Positions 48,169 through 57,084 of a stretch of 64,000 nt of DNA are shown one piece after another (within the stretch, counting starts at the first letter, position 1; every line of letters begins with the position of its first letter). The stretch is taken from NCBI RefSeq assembly GCF_018882205.1, contig NZ_JACVOU010000003.1, positions 1-64,000 on the forward strand, in the 5' to 3' direction. The notes beneath the pieces are model-generated. The model had not been told where the DNA came from. It did not search any database and worked only from the letters and a program-made list of their open reading frames with translations. The translations under genes were made by a program, and so were the position numbers. The stretch is from Polynucleobacter bastaniensis (lineage in GTDB: Bacteria; Pseudomonadota; Gammaproteobacteria; Burkholderiales; Burkholderiaceae).

Positions 48169-49029
48169 ATGATATGGGCGATGCGCCTCATACAGAATCC
48201 TCAATTATGGCTCTCTCTTGGAAAAGAGATCTGGGAGCGTAACCGGGGTCAAAATCTAAAGCAGGTAGCTGCCAGCTTAGCCTTTACTACTACGCTGGCC
48301 TTGATTCCGATGCTGACGGTGGCCTCCATTCTGATTGGCTATCTCCCCAGTGTGGTGCGTATTAAGTATGCCTTTCAGGCCTGGTTGCTTGATACCTATA
48401 TGCCGGGAGGCTTAAATCAGCAGGTCTTTAATTACTTGGATCAATTTTCAGCTCAGGCCAAAGGCCTTACCTTGATTGGTTTGCTCGGCTTGGTGATTAC
48501 GACCATCATGACATTGGCAGTGATTGAAAACGCCTTTAATCAGATCTTTCGTGTTACTGCAAGCCGACCGATTTTGAAGAAGATTGTGATCTATTCCTCT
48601 GCAACCATCTTGGGGCCCATCTTATTAGGTATTGGAACCTACTTAAGTGGTCTTCTTTTTAGTGCGGCAGAGGGGTGGACAGAAACCCTGAGCTTTGGTT
48701 TGGGTTTCGTGGCAACGGTGGTGCCAATACTTCTAGCCATAGCCGTATTCTCAGTAGCTTACAAAATCCTCCCTTATGCCCAAATTGAGTGGCGTGATGC
48801 TTTGAGTGGCGCCTTCTTTGCGGCCCTCACTTTTGAGTTAATGAAGTTTGGCTTTGGTCTATTTCTAGGTAATGTCGGTTTTTACAAAACGGTCTACGGT
48901 GCTTTTGCAATCTTCCCTTTAGCGCTGATTTGGATATACCTGACCTGGTGGATTACTTTGGCTGGGGCGGTCTTAGTTGCCAATCTTCCTAGTATTCGTA
49001 ATGGGCTTGTAAGGGTTATTCGTTACTGA
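48169..49029 (+). CDS. yihY: YihY/BrkB family inner-membrane protein
   Basis: About 287 residues from the ATG at 48169; the ORF reaches back to 48142 but that would run into wrbA. Six transmembrane helices. Motif region LKQVAASLAFTTTLALIPMLTV, then FKTVYGAFAIFPLALIWIYLTWW near the end, is the YihY family core. Earlier annotation as ribonuclease BN is wrong for this family. Role unclear. Confidence 0.87.
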   Translation: MIWAMRLIQNPQLWLSLGKEIWERNRGQNLKQVAASLAFTTTLALIPMLTVASILIGYLPSVVRIKYAFQAWLLDTYMPGGLNQQVFNYLDQFSAQAKGLTLIGLLGLVITTIMTLAVIENAFNQIFRVTASRPILKKIVIYSSATILGPILLGIGTYLSGLLFSAAEGWTETLSFGLGFVATVVPILLAIAVFSVAYKILPYAQIEWRDALSGAFFAALTFELMKFGFGLFLGNVGFYKTVYGAFAIFPLALIWIYLTWWITLAGAVLVANLPSIRNGLVRVIRY

Positions 49030-49106
49030 AATACTGCCCATGCCGCTTGATTCCTTGGGGGCATAAGCATATATTGGTTCAATCAGAACCCATAGCTGGA
49101 GATTCA

Positions 49107-49562
49107 ATGAAAGTTTGCGACATATTGCGCGTTAAGGGCAGCACACTATTTACGGTGGCACCGGATACTGCTTTGCAAACCGCCGTCTTGGTCATGAGCG
49201 AGCACGACATTGGCTCCTTAGTGGTGATGGAATACGACAAGCTCGTGGGCATCCTGACATTCCGTGAAGTGATTGCGGCTTTAGCAAAACACCATGGCAA
49301 ATTGGATGATCTCAAAGTGCAAAGCGTCATGAATGCCAAGCCCTTGACATGCAATATGGAGACAGAGATTGATGAGGTTCGCCGCATGATGCTAGTTGAC
49401 CATGCCCGCTATCTACCGGTGATTGATCAAAAGATGCTGATGGGCGTGATTTCTTTCTACGACGTGGCTAAATCCGTTGTTGAGGCCCAGGACTTTGAGA
49501 ACACCATGCTCAAAGCTTACATCCGCGACTGGCCAGAAGAGGCTGAAAAATCTACCCCATAG
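49107..49562 (+). CDS. CBS-domain pair protein
   Basis: 151 residues from the ATG at 49107 (GGAG six bases upstream); the longer ORF from 49047 lacks a ribosome binding site. Two CBS motifs: VMSEHDIGSLVVMEYDKLVGILTFREVI and MLVDHARYLPVIDQKMLMGVISFYDV. A stand-alone Bateman module binds adenine nucleotides. It is transcribed toward aroC. Confidence 0.87.
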   Translation: MKVCDILRVKGSTLFTVAPDTALQTAVLVMSEHDIGSLVVMEYDKLVGILTFREVIAALAKHHGKLDDLKVQSVMNAKPLTCNMETEIDEVRRMMLVDHARYLPVIDQKMLMGVISFYDVAKSVVEAQDFENTMLKAYIRDWPEEAEKSTP

Positions 49563-49605
49563 GCTCAGCCTAGCCCAAGCCCCCGAGCAATGACATAATG
49601 TCAAT

Positions 49606-50721
49606 ATGTCAGGAAATACATTAGGGCTTCTCTTTACTGTCACCACTTTTGGTGAATCCCACGGTCCCGCCATTGGCGCTGTTGTTGATGGCTGTCCTCC
49701 AGGCATGTCTCTTTGTGAAGCAGACTTGCAACTCGATTTAGATCGCCGCAAGCCAGGAACCTCACGTCATGTAACCCAGCGTCAAGAGGCTGATAGGGTC
49801 GAAATTCTGTCTGGTGTATATGAAGGCAAAACCACTGGCACGCCCATTGGCTTGTTAATTCGGAATACCGATCAACGCAGTCAAGATTATGGCAACATCC
49901 TGCAAACATTTAGACCCGGTCATGCTGATTACGCCTATCACTACAAATATGGTTTGCGTGATCCTCGTGGGGGTGGGCGCTCTTCAGCAAGATTAACTGC
50001 TCCGGTAGTAGCTGCAGCAGCGATTGCCAAGAAGTGGCTCAAAGAACAATATGGCACGGAGTTTTATGGCTACATGAGCCAGCTCGGTGAAATTGAAATC
50101 CCATTTAAGGATGCAGCACTCATTGAGAGCAATCCTTTCTTTGCTGCTAATGCCGATATCGTTCCTCAGCTAGAAGCGTATATGGATGCACTGCGCAAAG
50201 CAGGGGATTCTTGCGGTGCGAAGATTGAAGTGCGGGCGCGTAATGTGCCCATCGGATTGGGTGAGCCTGTATTCGATAAGTTAGATGCGGATATTGCACA
50301 TGCCATGATGGGTATTAATGCGGTCAAGGGCGTTGAGATTGGCTCTGGCTTTAAGTCAGTAATGCAGCGTGGCAGTGAGCATGGCGATGAGTTGCATCCA
50401 GATGGATTTGCTAGCAATAATGCGGGCGGCACTTTAGGCGGCATCAGCACTGGTCAAGATTTGCGGGTGTCGATTGCCATCAAGCCAACCTCCAGTATAT
50501 TGAGTCCAAAAGAATCGGTGGATTTAGATGGCAAGCCTATGACTGTTCAGACTAAGGGTCGTCATGATCCTTGTGTAGGTATTCGTGCTACCCCAATTGC
50601 GGAAGCGATGCTAGCCTTAGTTTTGATGGATCACGCTTTGCGGCACCGCGCTCAGTGCGGTGATGTGAAACACAGTGTTGCGTCGATCCCAGCTGCACGT
50701 CCCGGCTCTGCAACAGATTAA
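49606..50721 (+). CDS. aroC: Chorismate synthase
   Basis: 371 residues. Signatures [18 protein letters not shown] at the N-terminus (including catalytic His), [30 protein letters not shown], and [15 protein letters not shown] near the end (second His). Catalyses the FMN-dependent elimination of phosphate from EPSP to chorismate. Length is normal for the family. Confidence 0.97.
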   Translation: MSGNTLGLLFTVTTFGESHGPAIGAVVDGCPPGMSLCEADLQLDLDRRKPGTSRHVTQRQEADRVEILSGVYEGKTTGTPIGLLIRNTDQRSQDYGNILQTFRPGHADYAYHYKYGLRDPRGGGRSSARLTAPVVAAAAIAKKWLKEQYGTEFYGYMSQLGEIEIPFKDAALIESNPFFAANADIVPQLEAYMDALRKAGDSCGAKIEVRARNVPIGLGEPVFDKLDADIAHAMMGINAVKGVEIGSGFKSVMQRGSEHGDELHPDGFASNNAGGTLGGISTGQDLRVSIAIKPTSSILSPKESVDLDGKPMTVQTKGRHDPCVGIRATPIAEAMLALVLMDHALRHRAQCGDVKHSVASIPAARPGSATD

Positions 50722-50751
50722 TCAAATTCACTTTAGAAGCCTAAAAAGAAA

Positions 50752-51897
50752 ATGACACCTTCAGTGCGTTGGGCCTTCGGGTCCTTTTTCTTTTTGTATT
50801 TCGCTTATGTTGGTTTAGTTTCTCCATACGCCAGCCTCTTTTTTCTAGATCGTGGCTTTAGTGTTATCGAGATTGCGGTCTTAATGTCCATGCTGCAAAT
50901 CACACGAATAGTGGGGCCGTTCTCTTGGGGGTGGTTGTCAGACTATCTGTCTAATCGTATTAGCATCATTCGCTTATGCGCTTGCTTGGCGGCAGTGACC
51001 TTCTTGAGTATCTTTTTTCTCAATAGCTATGTTGCATTCTTTATTTGGATGTTTGTACTGCACACCATCCTCAGTAGCTTAATGCCCTTGGGTGAATCCG
51101 CTACTGTCCATGCTTTGTTTAAAGACAATTCATTTGACAAGCGTTACGGCCGTTTGCGTTTATGGGGCTCGATTGGTTTTATTGCTATGGTCTTATTTGC
51201 GGGTGAATTATTTCAGCGCAAAGGTATCGAGTTATATCCCATCGTGGGCGCGGTGATTTTGATCTTTTTGGCGTTAGTTACCTTTCGCTTGCATGAGCCC
51301 AAGATGGAGCGTCGCAAGATGGTTAAGGGCGAACTGCTGATTGTTTTATTGAATCCGGATGTGCGTTGGTTCTTGCTCTCCGGATTTTTTATGATCTTTG
51401 CGCACGCTGCTTTGTATGTGTTCTATTCGCTCTACCTAGCCGATTTAGGTTACGACAAATTTCAGATTGGTTTGTTCTGGGCTTTAGGCGTTGCAGCCGA
51501 AGTGATCTTCTTTTATTTCCAAAGTAAAGTGCTCAGTCGCTTAGACCCTGAGATTGTTTTGCAAATCGCTTTTGGTATGGGCGTGTTCCGCTTTATCTTG
51601 ATGGCTTTTTTCCCCCTCACTTGGGTGCTGATTCTGGCTCAGCTCATGCACGCGGGTACTTTTGGCGCACACCACAGTGCTGCTACGAAATTATTGCAAC
51701 GTTGGTTTACTGGCCCATTACAGGCGCGAGGACAGGCTTTAATGGCAACCGTGTCTTATGGCTTAGGCGGAACGCTTGGTGGCTTGCTGGCTGGTTGGTT
51801 ATGGGATGCTACACAGCCTCGCAATGTATTTGTGATGGCGGCCTTAGCCTGCGGTCTAGGAGGTATGGCGATTGGGAAGCTGCGCCCCAGCCGCTAG
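50752..51897 (+). CDS. MFS transporter (HcaT / phenylpropionate-permease-like)
   Basis: 381 residues with about twelve transmembrane helices of the MFS_1-like group that includes HcaT: FGSFFFLYFAYVGLVSPYASLFFLDRGFS, LRLWGSIGFIAMVLFAGELF and HHSAATKLLQRWFTGPLQARGQALMAT. Substrate unknown. Follows aroC by 30 bp and may share its transcript. Confidence 0.85.
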   Translation: MTPSVRWAFGSFFFLYFAYVGLVSPYASLFFLDRGFSVIEIAVLMSMLQITRIVGPFSWGWLSDYLSNRISIIRLCACLAAVTFLSIFFLNSYVAFFIWMFVLHTILSSLMPLGESATVHALFKDNSFDKRYGRLRLWGSIGFIAMVLFAGELFQRKGIELYPIVGAVILIFLALVTFRLHEPKMERRKMVKGELLIVLLNPDVRWFLLSGFFMIFAHAALYVFYSLYLADLGYDKFQIGLFWALGVAAEVIFFYFQSKVLSRLDPEIVLQIAFGMGVFRFILMAFFPLTWVLILAQLMHAGTFGAHHSAATKLLQRWFTGPLQARGQALMATVSYGLGGTLGGLLAGWLWDATQPRNVFVMAALACGLGGMAIGKLRPSR

Positions 51898-51934
51898 CCC
51901 GCTGGATGAATGAAGAAGTAATGCGCCAGATGGT

Positions 51935-53605
51935 TTACATCGATGCGTAGTTCGGACCACCACCACCTTCAGGGCTAATCCAAACAATATTCTGACTTGG
52001 ATCCTTGATGTCGCAAGTCTTGCAATGCACACAGTTTTGCGAATTAATTTGTAACTGCGGTTGACCATCTTTTTCTACATACTCATAAACCCCAGCAGGG
52101 CAGTAGCGTTGCTCTGGACCGGCATAGGTTTTGAGATTCAAGCTTACTGGTACCGATGCATCTTTTAAGGTCAGATGGATTGGTTGATTCTCAGCATGAT
52201 TGGTATTGGAGATAAATACTGATGAGAGGCGATCAAAAGTAATCTTGCCATCTGGTTTTGGATAGTCAATTGGCTGATGCTGTGCTGCTGGCTCCAGGCA
52301 TTCATGATCTGCATGCTTTAAATGAATCGTCCAAGGCATATTGCCACCCAAGAGTTTTTGCTCAAGGCCCACCATGAGAGTGCCAAGGTAGAGTCCTTTA
52401 GACATCCACGGCTTAAAGTTACGCGCTTGGTTTAGCTCGGTACGCAACCAGCTATTTTTGAAGGCGCTTGGATAGGCTGCCAACACATCAGCAGAACGAT
52501 TATCGGCAAGTGCGGCAACCGCAGCCTCAGCTGCAAGCATGCCGGTCTTAATGGCAGCATGACTTCCTTTGATGCGTGAGGCATTTAAGAACCCAGCATC
52601 ACAACCAATCAGTGCACCACCAGGGAACACTGTCTTAGGTAAACTATTTAAGCCGCCCGCTGTCAGTGCCCGTGCACCATAAGCCAGGCGCTTACCACCT
52701 TCAAAGGTTTCCCGAATCTTGGGATGCAACTTATAGCGTTGAAACTCTTCAAACGGAGAGAGGTAGGGGTTCTTATAGGACAGCCCAACGACCAAACCAA
52801 CGGCAACTTTGTTGTCACCCAAGTGATACAAGAATGAGCCGCCATAGGTATCGCTCTCTAATGGCCAGCCAGCGGTATGAACCACGAGACCAGGCTTGCT
52901 CTTGGAGGGCTCGACTTCCCATAACTCTTTAATGCCAATGCCATAGCTTTGTGGATCAGCATCTTTATCCAATGCAAACTTGGCAATCAGTTGTTTGCCT
53001 AAATGTCCGCGTGAACCTTCAGCGAATAAGGTGTACTTGGCACGCAAGTCCATACCAAGCTGAAATTGATCGGTGGGTTGACCTGCTTTATCCAAACCCA
53101 TTGAGCCCGTAATGACGCCACAAACTGCGCCTTGCTCGTTATAGAGAATTTCTGCAGCCGGAAAACCTGGAAAGATTTCTACGCCCAGATTCTCAGCTTG
53201 TTGACCTAGCCAGCGAGTGACATTAGCCAAACTGACAATATAGTTACCTTCATTTTTAAAGCAATGGGGCAGCATCCAATTGGGAACTTGAAATGCGCTC
53301 TTTTTAGTTAGAAATAAAAACTGATCTTGGTTTACTTCGGTATCTAGTGGTGCACCTAACTCTTTCCAGTTGGGGAAGAGTTCAGTCAACGCTTTGGGGT
53401 CCATGACTGCGCCAGAGAGAATATGTGCGCCGATTTCAGAGCCTTTTTCGAGTACGCAGACGCTAATCTCTTTGCCAGATTCACCCGCTAGCTGTTTTGC
53501 TTTGATGGCAGCAGACAAGCCTGCAGGACCGCCCCCCACAATGACGAGGTCGTAGTCCATGGATTCTCTGGGTCCAAACTGTTCGAGTAATTCCTGGGCA
53601 GTCAT
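51935..53605 (-). CDS. etfD: Electron-transfer flavoprotein:ubiquinone oxidoreductase
   Basis: 556 residues. FAD site VIVGGGPAGLSAAIKAKQLA, quinone-binding and membrane-associated middle (GVITGSMGLDKAGQPTDQF, GIGIKELWEVEPSKS), and a C-terminal 4Fe-4S ligand set (CPAGVYEY, then CVHCKTCDIKDP). Feeds electrons from acyl-CoA dehydrogenases through ETF to the quinone pool. Preceded by GGAGAA at good distance. ETF subunits are not in this window. Confidence 0.95.
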   Translation of the reverse strand: MTAQELLEQFGPRESMDYDLVIVGGGPAGLSAAIKAKQLAGESGKEISVCVLEKGSEIGAHILSGAVMDPKALTELFPNWKELGAPLDTEVNQDQFLFLTKKSAFQVPNWMLPHCFKNEGNYIVSLANVTRWLGQQAENLGVEIFPGFPAAEILYNEQGAVCGVITGSMGLDKAGQPTDQFQLGMDLRAKYTLFAEGSRGHLGKQLIAKFALDKDADPQSYGIGIKELWEVEPSKSKPGLVVHTAGWPLESDTYGGSFLYHLGDNKVAVGLVVGLSYKNPYLSPFEEFQRYKLHPKIRETFEGGKRLAYGARALTAGGLNSLPKTVFPGGALIGCDAGFLNASRIKGSHAAIKTGMLAAEAAVAALADNRSADVLAAYPSAFKNSWLRTELNQARNFKPWMSKGLYLGTLMVGLEQKLLGGNMPWTIHLKHADHECLEPAAQHQPIDYPKPDGKITFDRLSSVFISNTNHAENQPIHLTLKDASVPVSLNLKTYAGPEQRYCPAGVYEYVEKDGQPQLQINSQNCVHCKTCDIKDPSQNIVWISPEGGGGPNYASM

Positions 53606-53784
53606 TTCATTTCTCCGGCATTACCTATGATTTTGAGCATTTCTGCTACTTTTAAAGCACTACGCAATACCTATAGTTTAGTTCTAAGCCATAAAAACCG
53701 AGTAAGTGCCCAATGCCAATGGGCTTTTAGCCTAAAGCGTTATGATTACTTTTTTACCTTTTTTGGCAATATTAGGACGAATTT

Positions 53785-54483
53785 ATGAATAAAACTTATC
53801 CATCGGCTGTGGATGCCCTGCGGGATATCTTGAAGGATGGCCAAAAACTTGCTGTTGGCGGTTTTGGCTTGTGCGGGATTCCTGAGGCCTTGATTCAGGC
53901 CGTTAAGGACCTTGGCGCGCAAAATCTGACTGCGATTGCTAATAACGCTGGGGTGGATGGCTTTGGTTTAGGTTTACTTCTGAACTCAAGACAAGTTAAA
54001 AGGATGGTTGCATCCTATGTAGGTGAGAACAAAGAATTTGAGCGTCAGTTTTTGGCTGGCGAGCTTGAGCTGGAATTTACTCCGCAAGGAACCCTAGCTG
54101 AGAAGTTGCGTGCTGGCGGTTGCGGCATTCCTGCTTTTTATACCAAGACTGGTGTCGGCACATTGGTAGCTGAGGGCAAAGAAGAAAAAGAGTTTGATGG
54201 TGAGCGCTACATTATGGAGCGCGCAATCGTTTCTGATATCTCACTCGTGAAGGCATGGAAGGCTGATAAGTCAGGTAATTTGGTGTATCGCCTTACGGCT
54301 CGCAACTTCAATCCAGTGGTAGCCATGGCTGGCAAGATTACTGTTGCTGAAGTAGAAGAGATTGTGGAGAACGGCGAATTGGATCCCGATGAGATTCATA
54401 CACCAGGTATTTACGTTCAGCGTTTGGTACTGAACGCTAAGCCTGAGAAGCGTATTGAGCAACGCACTTTGTCTGCTGCTTAA
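53785..54483 (+). CDS. scoA: 3-oxoacid CoA-transferase subunit A
   Basis: 232 residues. [20 protein letters not shown] and [13 protein letters not shown] match the A subunit of succinyl-CoA:3-ketoacid/acetate CoA-transferases; [23 protein letters not shown] is typical. It pairs with the B subunit encoded 50 bp downstream to move CoA between acyl groups in ketone-body or acetoacetate use. Confidence 0.93.
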   Translation: MNKTYPSAVDALRDILKDGQKLAVGGFGLCGIPEALIQAVKDLGAQNLTAIANNAGVDGFGLGLLLNSRQVKRMVASYVGENKEFERQFLAGELELEFTPQGTLAEKLRAGGCGIPAFYTKTGVGTLVAEGKEEKEFDGERYIMERAIVSDISLVKAWKADKSGNLVYRLTARNFNPVVAMAGKITVAEVEEIVENGELDPDEIHTPGIYVQRLVLNAKPEKRIEQRTLSAA

Positions 54484-54532
54484 TACCCCTAGACACCATA
54501 TAAAACAGTACAGAATATTTAGGAAGATCGAT

Positions 54533-55183
54533 ATGCCTTGGAATAGAGATGAAATGGCAGCACGTGCTGCTAAAGAGTTAAAGGATGGTTATTACGTCAA
54601 TTTAGGTATTGGCATGCCAACCTTGGTAGCTAATCATGTGCCGGAAGGCATGGAAGTGTGGCTGCAGTCTGAGAACGGTCTATTAGGTATTGGCCCATTC
54701 CCAACTGAAAAAACGATTGATGCCGATTTAATTAATGCGGGCAAGCAAACAATTACGACTTTGCCTGGCTCCTCCATTTTCTCTTCTGCAGATTCCTTTG
54801 GCATGATTCGTGGTGGAAAAATTAATATCGCGATTTTAGGTGCGATGCAGGTCAGTGAGTATGGTGACTTAGCGAACTGGATGATCCCCGGCAAGATGGT
54901 GAAGGGTATGGGCGGCGCCATGGACTTGGTTGCTGGCGTAAAGCATGTGGTTGTCTTGATGGAGCACGTTGCTAAGAAAAAAGACGGCACAGAAGAAATC
55001 AAGATTCTGCCGAAGTGCACTCTGCCACTAACAGGTGTGGGTGTTATTAGCCGCATCATTACTGACCTTTGCGTTCTCGACATCACGCCAAAGGGCTTGA
55101 AGTTGGTGGAGTTAGCTCCTGGCGTAACTAAAGAGGAGGTCATATCCAAAACAGGTGCCCCTATAGATGTCTCAGGTTTCTGA
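54533..55183 (+). CDS. scoB: 3-oxoacid CoA-transferase subunit B
   Basis: 216 residues from [27 protein letters not shown]; the ORF extends to 54455 but that overlaps scoA and lacks the AGGAAG found before 54533. The catalytic Glu lies in [27 protein letters not shown] and [18 protein letters not shown] are family landmarks. Terminator follows. Confidence 0.94.
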   Translation: MPWNRDEMAARAAKELKDGYYVNLGIGMPTLVANHVPEGMEVWLQSENGLLGIGPFPTEKTIDADLINAGKQTITTLPGSSIFSSADSFGMIRGGKINIAILGAMQVSEYGDLANWMIPGKMVKGMGGAMDLVAGVKHVVVLMEHVAKKKDGTEEIKILPKCTLPLTGVGVISRIITDLCVLDITPKGLKLVELAPGVTKEEVISKTGAPIDVSGF

Positions 55184-55206
55184 CCTTTTTTGTTGGATAG
55201 TGAAAT

Positions 55207-55236
55207 AATGGGGTCAATGACCCCATTTTCTTTTTT
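55207..55236 (+). terminator. Rho-independent terminator after scoB
   Basis: Perfect 9-bp stem AATGGGGTC / GACCCCATT with a 3-nt loop, then TTCTTTTTT. It separates scoAB from the fusion gene that starts 13 bp later. Confidence 0.9.
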
Positions 55237-55248
55237 AAAGATTCCTTT

Positions 55249-57069
55249 ATGAGCGTTGTAGATCATTCACTTCACGCACACAAGCAGGGTGATGCTAAGC
55301 ATACCCATAGCAAGGAAGTCTCTAATCAGAATCTCTTGTTTATTGCCTTGGTGCTCACACTCGGTTTTTCAGGAGTTGAGGGTGCCGCTGCTTACTTTGC
55401 GAATTCTTTAGCGCTGATATCAGATGCTGGTCATATGGTGACCGATGCTGCTGCGCTGGGCTTAGCATTGTTGGCGCAAATTATTTCCCGTCGTCCGCCA
55501 TCACCAAGACATTCGTTTGGATTCGGAAGAGCCGAGGCCTTAGCGGCTTTTGTTAATAGCATTGCGATGTTGGCCTTAGTCGCATGGATTATGTTTGAGG
55601 CAGTGAGTCGTTTCTATGACCCGCATAAGGTAGATGGCTTAACAGTCACGATAGTAGCTGCCATTGGTCTGCTCATGAATATTGTGGTGGCATGGGTGCT
55701 GTCGCGCGATAAAAAGAGTGTCAATACCCGCGCTGCCTTGGTTCATGTCATGGGTGATTTGCTGGGATCTATAGCTGCTCTAATTGCGGGTATCGTGATT
55801 CAGCTTACTGGATGGATGCCAATTGATGCCATCTTATCTATCCTAGTCTCCCTTTTAATTTTGAAGTCCACTATTTCTATTCTGAAAGAGTCCTATCACT
55901 TCCTAATGGAGGGAGTACCTCTACATATCGACTATTTACAGGTTGGTCAGGATTTAAAAAAGGTGCCAGGTGTTTTGGCAGTGCATGATCTGCACGTCTG
56001 GGAAATGACTCCTAGCTTCCCAGCACTGATTGGTCATATTGAAATTGAGCGTATTGCCGAATGGCCTGAAATCATGGCACGTATTAATGAGATGCTGCTT
56101 GATAAACACGGAATTGATCATGTGACCTTGCAGCCAGAAGTTCCTGGTATGGCTGATGAGCATGCGCATGACGCGCACCTGAATGATGAGATTCAAAAGC
56201 CGCATGTGATTCATGATGGCGATACCTTCTTCGTTACGTGCACAAGCCCTGATGGTCCCCATCGTATGGCTTACCACGCCTGGGGTAATCCTAATAATTC
56301 CAAGGTATTGGTTTGTGTACATGGTCTAACACGCAGGGGAAGTGATTTTAAAACCCTGGCAGACACAATGAGTCAGGACTATTACGTTGTTTGCCCAGAT
56401 GTGGTCGGTCGCGGAGATTCGGATCGATTAAAGAACCCCATGCTCTATGGCGTTCCCCAATACGTGGCAGACATGGCGAGCTTAATTAAACAGCTTAACG
56501 TTACTCAAGTGAATTGGTTTGGAACCTCTATGGGTGGTTTGATTGGTATGGTCTATGCCGCAATGCCTAAGAGTCCGATTCGTCGTATGTTAATTAATGA
56601 TGTGGGTCCACGCATTGAGCCTGAGGCCATCAAGCGCTTAGGCTCTTATGTTGGCCAGCCTTTTAGTTTTTCTAATCGTGCCGATGCCCTGCAGCGCCTC
56701 AATGAGATCTGTGCATCTTTTGGCAGTCACACTCCAGAAGAGTGGGAGATTTATAACGGCCCCATGCTTGTACAAAAGGATGGACTTTGGGTAATGCACT
56801 ACGACCCAGATATTTCTGTGCCGTTTGCATCGGTCAATCCGATTATGGCAAAGGCTGGAGAGATGGCGATGTGGCATGCCTTCAAGCAAATCCATATCCC
56901 CATGTTGATTGTGCGTGGCGGTGAGTCGGATTTACTTTCAGCTAAAACTGTGGCCGAGATGTGCAAGGTCAACCCTTACATTCGGAGTATTGAAATTCCG
57001 CAAGTGGGTCATGCACCTGCCTTTGTGAAGTTAGAACAAGTGACTTTAGCAAAAGAATTCTTTAGTTAA
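55249..57069 (+). CDS. Cation diffusion facilitator fused to an alpha/beta hydrolase
   Basis: 606 residues in one uninterrupted frame. Residues 1 to about 300 are a complete CDF exporter: His-rich N-terminus, six helices, HxxxD metal sites in ISDAGHMVTDAAAL and LVHVMGDLLGS, and a cytoplasmic domain ending VTLQPE. Residues about 320-606 are a complete alpha/beta hydrolase: oxyanion region CVHGLTRRGSDF, nucleophile Ser427 in GTSMGG, and His588 in VGHAP. A His/Asp-rich linker (DEHAHDAHLNDE) joins them. These are separate genes elsewhere, so this may be stop-codon loss fixed as a fusion. The relA gene follows after 15 bp. Confidence 0.85.
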   Translation: MSVVDHSLHAHKQGDAKHTHSKEVSNQNLLFIALVLTLGFSGVEGAAAYFANSLALISDAGHMVTDAAALGLALLAQIISRRPPSPRHSFGFGRAEALAAFVNSIAMLALVAWIMFEAVSRFYDPHKVDGLTVTIVAAIGLLMNIVVAWVLSRDKKSVNTRAALVHVMGDLLGSIAALIAGIVIQLTGWMPIDAILSILVSLLILKSTISILKESYHFLMEGVPLHIDYLQVGQDLKKVPGVLAVHDLHVWEMTPSFPALIGHIEIERIAEWPEIMARINEMLLDKHGIDHVTLQPEVPGMADEHAHDAHLNDEIQKPHVIHDGDTFFVTCTSPDGPHRMAYHAWGNPNNSKVLVCVHGLTRRGSDFKTLADTMSQDYYVVCPDVVGRGDSDRLKNPMLYGVPQYVADMASLIKQLNVTQVNWFGTSMGGLIGMVYAAMPKSPIRRMLINDVGPRIEPEAIKRLGSYVGQPFSFSNRADALQRLNEICASFGSHTPEEWEIYNGPMLVQKDGLWVMHYDPDISVPFASVNPIMAKAGEMAMWHAFKQIHIPMLIVRGGESDLLSAKTVAEMCKVNPYIRSIEIPQVGHAPAFVKLEQVTLAKEFFS

Positions 57070-57084
57070 GGATTTCAGTCATCC

